This document shows positions 35,071 through 44,039 of a stretch of 64,000 nucleotides of DNA, piece after piece. Below the pieces are notes generated by a model. That model saw only the letters and a program-made list of their open reading frames with translations. It searched no databases and was not told the origin of the DNA. A program made the position numbers and the translations under genes. The stretch spans positions 62,001 through 126,000 of the forward strand of contig NZ_FWYB01000013.1 in NCBI RefSeq assembly GCF_900176505.1, in the 5' to 3' direction. This DNA is from Pedobacter nyackensis. Lineage in GTDB: Bacteria; Bacteroidota; Bacteroidia; Sphingobacteriales; Sphingobacteriaceae. Each line of letters starts with the position of its first letter. Positions within the stretch are counted from its first letter, which is position 1.

Positions 35071-38000
35071 TTAAAATATACTTGTGGATATGTTGAAAGT
35101 AAAGTTGTGTGCAAATGGAAAGTCCAATCCACGCTCCCTTTTGATCGTAGAGATCTGGAAAGGATTTGCGAAATACAGCTCCAGTCTGGTATTGGAAAGG
35201 CGCGCTTGTTTAAGCCATTTCAAATGCTCAGGAAACTGATAGCTAAATGATACCCTTGAAGCCTCAATCATATATTCCTTTTGTACAAATCTTGAAGTTG
35301 CGAGTGTACTTTCCACTACAGCTTTACCATCCGCACTACCGATAATACCTTTAAAGAAGGTTCGATCTCCAGGTTTTTTCCACCTGTCGCTGGATACCCG
35401 GCGATCCAAATTGTAAGTGATGTCGGCATTTTCTATACGGTCTACCAATGTCTGGTTATACAGATCGGCTCCAAGGCGGTAGGTCATGTAAATATTAACC
35501 CCAAAGCCCTTGTAATCCACCCCCGTGCTCAGTGTTCCGGACACACGTGCTCTGGTATCACCTACAGCAACTTTGTCGTTGGAGTTCCATACATAAGTTG
35601 CATTGCCATTTGCATCCAGGAAGATCTCCTGGCCATTTGCCGGGTCAATGCCCAAACTTCTTACCACGTATAAGGCTGTTAATGACTGGTTTTCCTGATA
35701 ATAGCTTTTTGGTTTTTTCCTGTTTATGTCTTTTACATCGTTGTCTGCCAAATTCGCCGCATCATTCAACTTCTTCAAAGTGTTTGATATCTGAGTAATG
35801 GTATTTGTATTTCCATAAGCTGATAAACCAGCTCTCCAGTAAAAAGCTTCTTTAGGCTTTTGGATGATGTTGACATTAACACTACCCTGCCATCCTATAT
35901 TCCTCAATGCACCTGCATTTTCCTTGTAACTGCTGAAACCCAATGAAGGTGGAGTGGTAATGTCGAGGATGAGGTCGTTGGTGGTATTGTAATAAAAATC
36001 ACCGGAGAAACTGATCCTGTTGTTCCATAAAGTAGCATCTAAACCCGCACCACGTTTCAAGCTTTTTTGCCATCCCAAAGTCGAGTTTCCGTACCCGAAT
36101 AAGCTAGCACTCAGCTGATTCAGATAAAACTGATCAGTAAAATAAGTGTAGGTACTTAATGCCATATAAGGAGGAAAGTTCTGATCCCCTGTAGTACCTA
36201 CAGAACCCCGGATTTTAAGAAAAGAAATGAACTTTACATCCTCCATGAATTTTTCACGGTGAATATTCCAGCCCATACCGGCCGACCAGAAAGGAGCCAC
36301 ACTTCTGTCTTTTCCAAACTGTGATGAAGCGTCCAGACTGACAGAAAAATCTAGCAGATACTTGTTGTCGTAAGCATAGTTGGCATTCATTCTTCCGCTG
36401 ATCAGTCGACTGATTCCCTGGCTTCCGGAGGGTTTTGTTGTTATCGGATCGTATTTGCTGGCAAATATCAATTCTGCCACTTTTTCATTAGGAAAGCCTA
36501 TAACCGAAGTATTGAAAGTTTGCTCTTTTCCCTCGTTAGCATTTATGCTCCCGGTAAAGAATACGAGGTTTTTCTTCCATGTTTTCCTGATGTCAAAACC
36601 CAGATTGGCATCTATCAGATCTGTTTTACCTGTGCTTTTAGTGTATCGTCCGCGTTCTGTGATCGGCTGCGATTCAAATGCTGTATTTCTAGCCGATAAG
36701 TAATAATCTGATGAAGTATTGTTATGTGTATAACCTATCCCACCCATGAAGCGCAGCCAGTTCAACGCAGACCATTCAAATCTGAAGTTATTGGTGAAAC
36801 CGAGCTGCTCATTAAAATTTTTACCAGGCAACGCTGCATTGTATAAAGGATTTCCGTAGTAAGCGTATAGCACTCCGGTGTTGTTTCTTCTTGGTTCACC
36901 GAGAAATCTGGCAAACTGTCCGTTCTCATCATATGGCGACCAATACTGGTTGAGTTTTGTATAATCAGCAAAACTGCCATAAGGGCTGTTTGTTCCTTTT
37001 ACGTTATTGATGCTCAGATCGTTCCCAAATAACAGTTTTGAATTACGGTAAGTAAGGTTTACCCCACCGCTTATGCGATCACGGCCAGAACCTTTCATCA
37101 CTGCCACATCATTCTGACTGCTTAGGTTTATTCCGTATCTCACTACCTGATCGCCCCCTTCAAGATAAAGAGAATGGCTATTGCCATAACCTGTCTGCAA
37201 GGGTTGAGACAGCCAGTAAGTATCTACCCCGCTGGTTACTGCTTTCAATCTTTCGTTGTATTCTGCATCACGCAGTGTCTGCAAATATGGCCATGCCCCG
37301 CTATCCTTATAAAAGCCAACTTCTTTTTCGAACGCAAGTTTTTCAGCAGCATTCATCATGTCGTAGCTGCTCAGGTCGGGGGCCGTTACCGTAATGCCAC
37401 CGCGGTAAGAAATTCTTACGGAACCTTCTTTAGGTTGGCGCGTATCTATGACCACCACACCATTACTAGCACGCGAACCATAAATCGAAGTTGCTGCTGC
37501 ATCTTTTAGAATGGTAATCCGCTCAACCCTATTCATGTCCAGGTCGAAGATTCTTTGCAAAGTTACCTGAAATCCATCCAACACAAATAAAGGTGCATTT
37601 GGTTTGTCTCCAAATACATTCCTCAATGTGGCGGAAGAGTTTTGGTTAACACTCTGATCCGGAAAGTTATTCTGTCCCCGCAATTCTATATCAGGCAACC
37701 TGTTTGGATCTGAACCTAAACTGATGTCTTCAGGCATTCTGAATGAAGGATCCAGGATACCAATTGCTGCGAGAATATTGGAAGGAGCTACTCTTTTTAA
37801 TTCTTCGGCGGTGATGGTTTTTGCCGATCCTGTGAAGTTTTCTACTGGTCTTTTGTAAATACCGGTTCTCACAACCACCTCATTTAGGGAGTTGTTCTGA
37901 AGGGAAAGCCTGATCACTACCTTTTTTGTGTTCGCATCTATTTTATAATCCCTGGACTCATATCCGACATAGTTGATACGCAGCACTTTTACTGATTCAG

Positions 38001-38517
38001 GAATGTTGATCGAAAACCTACCATTTTTGTCTGTGTAAGCTTTGATATCTGTGCCTACTGCAATGATGGTCGCGTTTCCCAAAGGAATCTCTCCATCATC
38101 TGAAATTACGGTCCCTTGAATCTGCGATGCACGTTGGTCAATCAGCTCAACGCTTGAAACAATCTTTTTGATGATGATGGTTTTGTCCTCCACAGTATAG
38201 GAAAGTGGCTGATTCCCCAGACAGATCTTTAAAACTTCATTTATTGAAGCATTTTTGACATTTATGGTGACGGGATTTCCAGATTTAATAAGATCTGCAT
38301 TGCCAATAAAATCATATCCAGTTTGATCCCTGATTGATTTAATGATCTTTTCAAGCCGGGCGTTTTTCTCATTCAAGGTAATGGTTTGTGCCTTAGTAGC
38401 GGCACTTACCTGGAGTAAGCATAAGGTAATTATGAGTACGGTTAATTTCATAATACGCAATAGTTGGTTGTTTATATAGCTTCCGTAATCCGGGCTATAT
38501 AGCTGATAAAATTTCAT
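35071..38517 (-). CDS. SusC/RagA TonB-dependent receptor with STN domain (system 3)
   Basis: 1148 residues. Lead of 22 residues, signal peptide from Met23 (MKLTVLIITLCLLQVSAAT), STN domain about 47-113 (TGYDFIGNADLIKSGNPVTI), carboxypeptidase-regulatory-like domain about 133-210 (GNATIIAVGTDIKAYTDKNG), plug with LKDAAATSIYGSRASNGVVVI, and barrel ending in SIF. Signal exchange with FecR is expected through the STN domain. The ATG at 38517 lies inside a 20-base sequence shared with system 1 but in another frame, so Met23 may be the true start. Confidence 0.96.
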   Translation of the reverse strand: MKFYQLYSPDYGSYINNQLLRIMKLTVLIITLCLLQVSAATKAQTITLNEKNARLEKIIKSIRDQTGYDFIGNADLIKSGNPVTINVKNASINEVLKICLGNQPLSYTVEDKTIIIKKIVSSVELIDQRASQIQGTVISDDGEIPLGNATIIAVGTDIKAYTDKNGRFSINIPESVKVLRINYVGYESRDYKIDANTKKVVIRLSLQNNSLNEVVVRTGIYKRPVENFTGSAKTITAEELKRVAPSNILAAIGILDPSFRMPEDISLGSDPNRLPDIELRGQNNFPDQSVNQNSSATLRNVFGDKPNAPLFVLDGFQVTLQRIFDLDMNRVERITILKDAAATSIYGSRASNGVVVIDTRQPKEGSVRISYRGGITVTAPDLSSYDMMNAAEKLAFEKEVGFYKDSGAWPYLQTLRDAEYNERLKAVTSGVDTYWLSQPLQTGYGNSHSLYLEGGDQVVRYGINLSSQNDVAVMKGSGRDRISGGVNLTYRNSKLLFGNDLSINNVKGTNSPYGSFADYTKLNQYWSPYDENGQFARFLGEPRRNNTGVLYAYYGNPLYNAALPGKNFNEQLGFTNNFRFEWSALNWLRFMGGIGYTHNNTSSDYYLSARNTAFESQPITERGRYTKSTGKTDLIDANLGFDIRKTWKKNLVFFTGSINANEGKEQTFNTSVIGFPNEKVAELIFASKYDPITTKPSGSQGISRLISGRMNANYAYDNKYLLDFSVSLDASSQFGKDRSVAPFWSAGMGWNIHREKFMEDVKFISFLKIRGSVGTTGDQNFPPYMALSTYTYFTDQFYLNQLSASLFGYGNSTLGWQKSLKRGAGLDATLWNNRISFSGDFYYNTTNDLILDITTPPSLGFSSYKENAGALRNIGWQGSVNVNIIQKPKEAFYWRAGLSAYGNTNTITQISNTLKKLNDAANLADNDVKDINRKKPKSYYQENQSLTALYVVRSLGIDPANGQEIFLDANGNATYVWNSNDKVAVGDTRARVSGTLSTGVDYKGFGVNIYMTYRLGADLYNQTLVDRIENADITYNLDRRVSSDRWKKPGDRTFFKGIIGSADGKAVVESTLATSRFVQKEYMIEASRVSFSYQFPEHLKWLKQARLSNTRLELYFANPFQISTIKRERGLDFPFAHNFTFNISTSIF

Positions 38518-38529
38518 ACATTTGTTTAG

Positions 38530-38670
38530 TTGGGTTTATTCCCCACGATACATTATAGCTCCAATGGAGCCTATACGCATTTCGTGGACGGTTGAATTTG
38601 TTAGCACAATTTTTATACGGGTGAATCCAATGTTGCCGGATTCCGATGCCTAGTCGGATTCCGGTTTTTT
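38530..38670 (+). ncRNA. Predicted cis-antisense small RNA opposite the system 3 SusC leader
   Basis: Plus-strand TACATTTG (38517-38524) lies within the 20-base sequence TAAAATTTCATACATTTGTT (38507-38526), identical to 4696-4715. A terminator hairpin with six T ends at 38670, giving about 141 nt. No good -33 TTTG is seen. Existence is inferred from the arrangement repeated in three loci. Confidence 0.4.
38636..38670 (+). terminator. Rho-independent terminator reading antisense in the FecR-SusC gap (system 3)
   Basis: Stem CCGGATTCCGA / TCGGATTCCGG (one internal T-T mismatch, ten pairs) with loop TGCCTAG, then six T on the plus strand. Minus-strand flank is A-rich on the 5' side only, so it does not fit as a FecR terminator. 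Confidence 0.7.
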
Positions 38671-38694
38671 GTGATTGCCGCCTGGAACGTAAAA

Positions 38695-39795
38695 TTACTT
38701 CATGACAATCACCCTCCTTCCCTCAATTTTAAAATGAACACCACCTGATTTTTCCAGCAGGTTAATGACGGTAGATAAGCTTTTTGAGCGGGATATAGAC
38801 CCAAGGAAAGACATCGGGGGCAACTTATCCTGATAATAAATTTCCACATCATACCATCTGGATATTTTACGCATAGTGCTTTCCAGATTCTCCTCATTGA
38901 AAATGAAAAGGCCATTTTTCCAAGCCAATTCATCCGTAACGTTAACCTCTTTTACTGTGATGCGATTGGAAGCCGTTAATATGGATTGCTGGTTTGGTTT
39001 TAATAGCGTTCCCTTACTTCCATTTTTTGATCTGACTTCTACCAAGCCTTCTTCCAAAGTGGTTAGTGTAGTTGGGTCATCTGCGTAAGCACTAATATTA
39101 AAATGCGTGCCCAGTACTTTAACATCCTGTTTAGTTGTATTCACAATAAATGGATGATCTTTATTCTTTACCACTTTAAAGTAGCCTTCACCATCCAGTT
39201 CAACAACTCTATTCAATGCTCCTAAAAATGTTGAAGGAAATTTGAGTGTGCTGGCTGCATTTAAGGTAACTAGGGTGCCATCCGGCAGTTCAACATTATA
39301 TTGTCCGCCACGGGGTGTGCTTATGGTCAAAACTTCAGCATCTTTCGCATGGATGGCCTCAATGTTTGAGCCGTCATCATAAACCAGTTGCTTACCTTTA
39401 ATTGACACCCCTGATTTCAAGTCACTTAAGTAAATCTGTTTACCATTGGCCAGCCTTATGATTGCTCTGTTTCTACCTGGAACGATATCAGTTGCATATT
39501 TAGCTTTCGAAGCCATTTTTCTATCACTTGAATTATAAAAATAGATGCCCAGACTTAACATCAACGCTACTGAAGCGGCGATGCCAATCCTCTGCCATGA
39601 CCAGCTGCGCTTAGGCTTTGGCTCTAAAATAGACCAAACTTCGGCTTCAACGGCTTCATAATCCGGTTCAGGAAGTTTGTCTTCTTTGTTGCGCGCATAG
39701 TTAATATACCAGCTTTCAACTGTTTCTTCCTCCTTTAAAGTTGCTTTCTTACCCAGATATTTTTCAATCAGGTTGTTCGCTTTATTATAGCCCAT
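38695..39795 (-). CDS. FecR-family anti-sigma factor (system 3)
   Basis: 366 residues: cytoplasmic N-terminus (NLIEKYLGKKATLKEEETVE), one membrane helix (IGIAASVALMLSLGIYFY), FecR domain with TPRGGQYNVELPDGTLVTLN and LDGEGYFKVVKN, and C-terminal DUF4974 (FIFNEENLESTMRKISRWYD). It should control the sigma factor encoded 75 bases upstream and be controlled by the STN domain of the system 3 SusC. Start at 39795 (MGYNKANNLI) fits the family. Confidence 0.93.
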   Translation of the reverse strand: MGYNKANNLIEKYLGKKATLKEEETVESWYINYARNKEDKLPEPDYEAVEAEVWSILEPKPKRSWSWQRIGIAASVALMLSLGIYFYNSSDRKMASKAKYATDIVPGRNRAIIRLANGKQIYLSDLKSGVSIKGKQLVYDDGSNIEAIHAKDAEVLTISTPRGGQYNVELPDGTLVTLNAASTLKFPSTFLGALNRVVELDGEGYFKVVKNKDHPFIVNTTKQDVKVLGTHFNISAYADDPTTLTTLEEGLVEVRSKNGSKGTLLKPNQQSILTASNRITVKEVNVTDELAWKNGLFIFNEENLESTMRKISRWYDVEIYYQDKLPPMSFLGSISRSKSLSTVINLLEKSGGVHFKIEGRRVIVMK

Positions 39796-39870
39796 ACTAT
39801 TTGTATTGATGCATTATTATAGTAAAGACACTTCAGTAGATACTCTGCTGTATCCGAATTAAAAATAAAT

Positions 39871-40467
39871 TTATAAAAAGGGGAAAGCGCTGTGAAAATT
39901 AGCCGCACCAAGTTTTTTTCGCAGTACCTTTAGGGCGTTAGTCATCTGGGTTTTGACCGTTAACTCTGTAGTTCCCATCGCAGTTGCGATCTCCTTGTAA
40001 GACAGATTTTCATTTCTTTTCATTAAAAATACTTGCTGCATACGCTCAGGTAAGCGAGCTATCTCTTTTTCTATAATTTGGGAAAGTTCACGTTCTCTGA
40101 TCTGATAATCAGTGATATTTTCTCCCTGATCAACAAATGCCTCCAGGGATGCCAGATGTTCATTAGCTATTTTGTTTTTGCGGAAAATATTAAGAATCTT
40201 ATTACGTACAGCAGCATAAAGATAAGATGCTAGTGAACCGGACAGTTCCAAACCTGGCGCACGTGACCAAAGCATTAAAAAAACATCCTGTACAACATTC
40301 TTTGCTTCTTCATCGTTCTGCAGCATTCTCCGTGCATGTTGATAAAGCAGTGACCAATAACGTTTGTAAATTTCTGTATACGCAAGTTTATCCTGCCTCA
40401 AGATCAGTTGCCCGAGCATTTGGTCGGTTAATTCGCTGTAATCCTTCATGTTCATTCCCCGACGCAA
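39871..40467 (-). CDS. RNA polymerase ECF-type sigma-70 factor (system 3)
   Basis: 198 residues from 40467; Met5 or Met7 (MNMKDYSELTDQ) is an equally good start. Region 2 appears as LAYTEIYKRYWSLLYQHARR and NVVQDVFLMLWSRA, and region 4 as LPERMQQVFLMKRNENLSYKE with helix-turn-helix MGTTELTVKTQMTNALKVLR. First gene of the minus-strand system 3 set. The upstream gap of 136 bases to the cupin gene does not contain the repeated block seen in system 2. Confidence 0.94.
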   Translation of the reverse strand: MRRGMNMKDYSELTDQMLGQLILRQDKLAYTEIYKRYWSLLYQHARRMLQNDEEAKNVVQDVFLMLWSRAPGLELSGSLASYLYAAVRNKILNIFRKNKIANEHLASLEAFVDQGENITDYQIRERELSQIIEKEIARLPERMQQVFLMKRNENLSYKEIATAMGTTELTVKTQMTNALKVLRKKLGAANFHSAFPFL

Positions 40468-40603
40468 TTTACAGAAATTTTATAGCAGCAAAGGAAATTA
40501 TTGCAATTGACCATGTTAATTGCAAATTACGGGTCTTATTCTCCTCTCCGTACACTGTACCCGATCCCTGAACCGAACCCAGCCCAGACCACACGCAGTA
40601 CAC

Positions 40604-41119
40604 TCATTTCCAAAAGTTCAAAAGACCTTCAGAAGATTTACCAGACAAGGGATCATTTTCAGGTAAAGGCACCGTGTCTACCTTTTCACGCACATCCTTT
40701 GGACGCTCATCTTCCAAACGGATAAGATCCGGTTCTTTTCCATCCGGATAGGCGCCGACAATTGCAAAATCCTTACTATGTGAAACAGATTTATGCCCAG
40801 TTCCAGCAGGTAGAATCACTACATCCCCGATACCAACTTGTAACTGCTGTCCATGTTCGCCACCCAACTGTAATGAAGCATTCCCAGCGTAAACACCTAA
40901 AACTTCGTGTGTATTGCTATGATAATGATGGTAATCATAGACACGCCAACGAAATGCATTTGTCCAGCCATTCTCTGCAAAATGACCTTCCAGCCAGTCC
41001 GCACCCAAATCAGGATCAAGGTTAAAAACCTGCCGAAACACCAATACCGGATGCCTGCTATTGGGAATAATACCATCGTCAGTAAAGTGATAAATCTCAG
41101 GGATTCGGTTCATAAGCAT
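40604..41119 (-). CDS. Cupin-fold protein
   Basis: 171-residue cupin. The first cupin motif is degenerate but visible (HYHSNTHEVLGVYAGNASLQLGG, metal-ligand-like His and Glu) and the second is GIGDVVILPAGTGHKSV. Proteins of this type are cytoplasmic and may bind a metal and a small acid or sugar; many are annotated only as cupin-domain proteins. The C-terminal tail after DLIRLEDERPKDV is a proline-rich strap. It ends 137 bases before the system 3 sigma start and is preceded by a small acidic gene on the same strand. Confidence 0.82.
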   Translation of the reverse strand: MLMNRIPEIYHFTDDGIIPNSRHPVLVFRQVFNLDPDLGADWLEGHFAENGWTNAFRWRVYDYHHYHSNTHEVLGVYAGNASLQLGGEHGQQLQVGIGDVVILPAGTGHKSVSHSKDFAIVGAYPDGKEPDLIRLEDERPKDVREKVDTVPLPENDPLSGKSSEGLLNFWK

Positions 41120-41144
41120 GTATTTATGATTTTCTTTTTATAAT

Positions 41145-41510
41145 TCAAGAAAGCCCAATAATCTCATCCTGCTCCCCTTTGTCCTGGTCATTGTCCTGCG
41201 CATTCAGATTTTTCAGATCTTCGGGAGTAACGTCAAACTCGCCCTCGCTTAAATCCGGGGTGTCATCCAATTCCTCAATATTACTCGAAATATCACCAGT
41301 GAAATTCTCGTCCCCCTTTGGTCGCCCTTCCTTGATATTAGTTTTTTCCTTAACATTTATATTTTCATCAGGGTCCGGGCTGATCCCTTTTTCAGGCTCC
41401 AGATTAAATGAAGCAGCACTAGCTCTTGTCGCCTGATCCATATCTTCTTTTTGGTGTGGGTCCTGCCCTGAAAGCAGGGATCCACTTTGATTATTTTCTT
41501 CGTTCATCAC
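41145..41510 (-). CDS. Small acidic low-complexity protein
   Basis: I do not recognise this 121-residue protein. It is very acidic and hydrophilic, rich in D, E, N and S, with no hydrophobic core, signal peptide or membrane segment, so it is probably disordered. Strings such as LDDTPDLSEGEFDVTPEDLKNL could form one short helix. It lies 25 bases upstream of the cupin gene on the same strand and may be co-transcribed. The start at 41510 has Met1-Met2; Met2 may be used. Its low complexity leaves some doubt that it is translated. Confidence 0.5.
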   Translation of the reverse strand: MMNEENNQSGSLLSGQDPHQKEDMDQATRASAASFNLEPEKGISPDPDENINVKEKTNIKEGRPKGDENFTGDISSNIEELDDTPDLSEGEFDVTPEDLKNLNAQDNDQDKGEQDEIIGLS

Positions 41511-41658
41511 AATTAGGTTTAATGTTTAAACTTTAGTTTACTGAACTATACACTCCATAAGGCTGTGGGACTTGTCTTTTATAGCTTTCATCATCTAGAT
41601 CCTCTTGGTCATCTTATTACAAATGCCAACGCAAGATTGTTTTCAGAAAGAACAAGTG

Positions 41659-41692
41659 TTATCATTGACAAAAAGATGGTTATCAATGATAA
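41659..41692. repeat. Ten-base perfect inverted repeat
   Basis: TTATCATTGA (41659-41668) and TCAATGATAA (41683-41692) are exact reverse complements separated by 14 bases. No T run follows, so it is more like a binding site or transcript hairpin than a terminator. Confidence 0.5.
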
Positions 41693-41766
41693 ACTTCGCC
41701 TTAGGATCAACAAAAGTGTCGCTGTACTTTCCTCTTACTACACCGTTTAAATCATAGGTCCTAAAC

Positions 41767-41865
41767 AGGTATATTAAAGGGTACTCAAAGGGCTACGTGT
41801 CCTATGAACATCCTTTAAACTCGCTATTATGAACCTTTAATCACCCTTTCGTACTAGGAGGCTGG
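41767..41865. repeat. Degenerate 11-base tandem array 1
   Basis: Cut every 11 bases the sequence gives AGGTATATTAA, AGGGTACTCAA, AGGGCTACGTG, TCCTATGAACA, TCCTTTAAACT, CGCTATTATGA, ACCTTTAATCA, CCCTTTCGTAC, TAGGAGGCTGG. The units share AGG at their start or a CTwT core at fixed phase. Confidence 0.5.
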
Positions 41866-42005
41866 TCGAACAGTTCTAAACCGACATACTGGCCTCACTT
41901 TCCTGACTTATCTTCAACAGATACATTAAAATTATCATTGTAACGAGCCGATGAATAGCTCTTAGCTCTTTGTAAGAAGTCTGGCATAGCCTTTCCCAGC
42001 TCATA

Positions 42006-42093
42006 GGTACCTCCTACCTACTTTGTTGGTCTTTACACTAATGAGGTACCAATCAGGTACCTAGCGGGTACCTACAAGCTACTTATTGGTATT
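42006..42093. repeat. Degenerate 11-base tandem array 2 with four GGTACC
   Basis: GGTACC occurs at 42006, 42045, 42056 and 42067; the last three are exactly 11 bases apart (GGTACCAATCA, GGTACCTAGCG, GGTACCTACAA) and continue as GCTACTTATTG. The same period as array 1, 240 bases away, suggests one decayed repeat family. Confidence 0.55.
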
Positions 42094-42235
42094 AAGCACC
42101 ACTTAGGTCTGCACACGGTTAGGTCATAACGGATTCCAATTTATCTATTAATAACTTTGTAAGTTAACTTAACAGCAGCCCCCCCTTTAATGCATTAAAT
42201 AAAATGATAACTTAGTAGCGCATACCAAACCAAAC

Positions 42236-42613
42236 ATGAAACACCCCTACAAAATCCAACTTCAAAAAAACCTCCAAACCCACTACAACCAGACAAACTG
42301 GGTGGTAAAAAATAATTTTGAGCGCGGAAGAGATGAAATATTATTCATCCTGCCAAAGCATGAAGACATCAAAATGGTTTATGCTAACTTATATGCAGAA
42401 CTATCAACCCTTCCAGACATAGACCACCCCAGTGAACGCGTCTTAATTAGCTTTTGCTATCCAGATGGCAGCCAATATTGTTCAAGAGTGATCAATCCAA
42501 ACAAACAAGACGAAATTCACTTAGCCTTGCTCGGTCAGCTGCCGAAACGATCAATCTCTGACCTTCTCCTGGATCTTAATGAAACTGGTGTAAGCATCGT
42601 GGTTCCAGCTTAA
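42236..42613 (+). CDS. Hypothetical soluble protein
   Basis: I do not recognise this 125-residue protein. It is soluble and of ordinary composition, with an alternating beta/alpha pattern (TNWVVKNNFERGRDEILFILP, ERVLISFCYPDGSQYCSRVI) and a C-terminal helix (RSISDLLLDLNETGVSIVVPA). No signal peptide, membrane helix or known motif. ATG 42236 is preceded by an AT-rich promoter-like region. The codon use is like that of neighbouring genes, so I believe it is real. It is convergent with the transaldolase gene. Confidence 0.6.
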   Translation: MKHPYKIQLQKNLQTHYNQTNWVVKNNFERGRDEILFILPKHEDIKMVYANLYAELSTLPDIDHPSERVLISFCYPDGSQYCSRVINPNKQDEIHLALLGQLPKRSISDLLLDLNETGVSIVVPA

Positions 42614-42697
42614 GGTGCGCTTAAGGAGTTCATCATTGATATATCGGCCGGGTCTTTCTTAGTGTGGTGGAAGTATTCTATCACCTACCAAGTAAAG

Positions 42698-43789
42698 TCA
42701 AAATCGTGATCTTTTTTTTTCCTCAATAGCCTTTAACAACTTATCATAAGGATGATTAAATTTCTCGATGCCTTCATTTTCTAACTGATTGCTGATAACC
42801 CTGAGATCAATCCCAATATTTTGCAAGTGCTCCAGAGTTGAGATAGCTTTATCTATATCATGCTCCAGGCGACTGGCCGGACAACCATGATCGCGGTAAG
42901 CTTCCAGCGTCTCTAAAGGAATTGTATTGATGGTCTCTGGCCCAATCAAGGCCTCTACATATTTGACATCGGAAAAAGACGGATCCTTAGTTCCGGTACT
43001 TGCCCATAGCACACGTTGAGGCATTGCTCCCATCGCTTGCAGCTTAAAAAAACGATCACTACTAAAAATACGTTTGTAAATCTGATAAGCTTGTTTGGCA
43101 CATGCAATGGCCACCTCACCCTTCATTTCAGGGTATCCTTTAGCTTCCAATTGCGGATCAACAAGTACGTCAATCCGGCTTAGGAAAAAACTCGCAACTG
43201 AAGCAATTTCATCCACCGGTCGGCCTGCATCTACCCGGTCTTCAATTCCTGATAAATAAGCATCAACTACCTGTTCATATCTTTCCAGGCCAAATAGCAG
43301 GGTAACATTGATATTTAAACCTTCGCTGATTGTTTTTCGGATCGCAGGTATTCCCTCAGTTGTTGCCGGTATCTTGATCATCACATTTTTTCTATCCAGT
43401 TTTTTCCAAAGCTCTATAGCTTGTTCGATAGTTCTATTCGTATCATTAGCCAGATGAGGAGAAACCTCCAGACTAACATATCCATCTAATTCCTGCGCAA
43501 AAACAGCTTCGAATTTATCAGCCGCATTTTGGATATCAGTTATGGCAAGTTGATAAAAAATCTCTTCATTATTTTGATGAGTAGCAGCAAGATCCCTGAT
43601 TTGCGCATCGTAGGCAGTACTTCCTGTGATTGCCTTTTCAAATATAGCCGGATTGGAGGTCATTCCGCGCAAACCGTCCTGTTTAATGAGTTTTGTTAAT
43701 TGACCAGAGTCAATCAGGTTGCGGTCAAGAAAATCCAGCCAAATACTCTGGCCAAATTCATGTAATTGTTTTATTCTACTTGTTTCCAT
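42698..43789 (-). CDS. tal: Transaldolase
   Basis: Transfers a dihydroxyacetone unit between sugar phosphates in the pentose-phosphate pathway, in the cytoplasm. The 363-residue chain opens with HEFGQSIWLDFLDRNLIDSG and GLRGMTSNPAIFEKAI, and the Schiff-base lysine is in NVMIKIPATTEGIPAI. Downstream, GINVTLLF appears as NINVTLLFGLERY, and VLWASTGTKDPSFSDV is the conserved C-terminal part. Length and sequence fit the longer bacterial (mycobacterial-type) transaldolase family. No other pentose-phosphate gene is beside it. Confidence 0.95.
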   Translation of the reverse strand: METSRIKQLHEFGQSIWLDFLDRNLIDSGQLTKLIKQDGLRGMTSNPAIFEKAITGSTAYDAQIRDLAATHQNNEEIFYQLAITDIQNAADKFEAVFAQELDGYVSLEVSPHLANDTNRTIEQAIELWKKLDRKNVMIKIPATTEGIPAIRKTISEGLNINVTLLFGLERYEQVVDAYLSGIEDRVDAGRPVDEIASVASFFLSRIDVLVDPQLEAKGYPEMKGEVAIACAKQAYQIYKRIFSSDRFFKLQAMGAMPQRVLWASTGTKDPSFSDVKYVEALIGPETINTIPLETLEAYRDHGCPASRLEHDIDKAISTLEHLQNIGIDLRVISNQLENEGIEKFNHPYDKLLKAIEEKKRSRF

Positions 43790-43887
43790 AAGTCGTTTCC
43801 TCGTTTTATAACCGTTCTATGGGACTTTCTTAATGAACCTCCATCATGGTTCAATTTCAGGAGCTTAGTCAGACACTGTTTAAAAAC

Positions 43888-43915
43888 AATCCGGGTCCGG
43901 ATTAGTTCAAAAAAA
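43888..43915. promoter_or_regulatory. Palindrome plus shared 17-base element in the tal/DUF4142 gap
   Basis: AATCCGG-GT-CCGGATT (43888-43903) is a 7-2-7 palindrome whose right end runs into GGATTAGTTCAAAAAAA (43899-43915). The same 17 bases recur at 45362-45378. It lies between divergent genes and may serve as a regulatory site for one or both. Confidence 0.4.
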
Positions 43916-43920
43916 ATAAA

Positions 43921-43940
43921 CCAAAACCAAAACCAAAACC
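43921..43940. repeat. Short CCAAAA tandem repeat
   Basis: Three CCAAAA units plus CC in the divergent tal/DUF4142 gap. Such short tandem repeats can change copy number; only three full units are present here. Confidence 0.6.
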
Positions 43941-44039
43941 GATTGTTTAATCGTCTTGGAATGCCGCAACGCAATGCCACTATCTGAATTTAACTCTTGT
44001 TTAACTTGGATTAACATTCATTTTTTTAATCTGTATATC

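Larger units (their letters stand above)
41511..42235. other. Gene-poor region with degenerate 11-base arrays and inverted repeats
   Basis: 725 bases without a convincing gene. It contains a 10-base perfect inverted repeat (41659-41692), two arrays with 11-base spacing (41767-41865 and 42006-42072 onward), and an AT-rich promoter-like stretch before the small plus-strand gene at 42236. The 61-residue frame at 41565-41750 overlaps the inverted repeat and is not called. Confidence 0.6.

Noticed and set aside
41565..41750. 61-residue plus-strand frame
   Set aside because: It overlaps the perfect inverted repeat at 41659-41692 and has no recognisable family; the N-terminal part looks non-coding. 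Possible decayed fragment, but not supportable as a gene.
43921..43940. CCAAAA repeat as a possible CRISPR or phase-variation tract
   Set aside because: Only three full six-base units, no spacers; too short to argue for CRISPR, and phase variation would need strain comparison.
43771..43980. Minus-strand frame with FWFWFWF repeat
   Set aside because: Produced by the CCAAAA short tandem repeat and overlapping the tal start; not a real protein.
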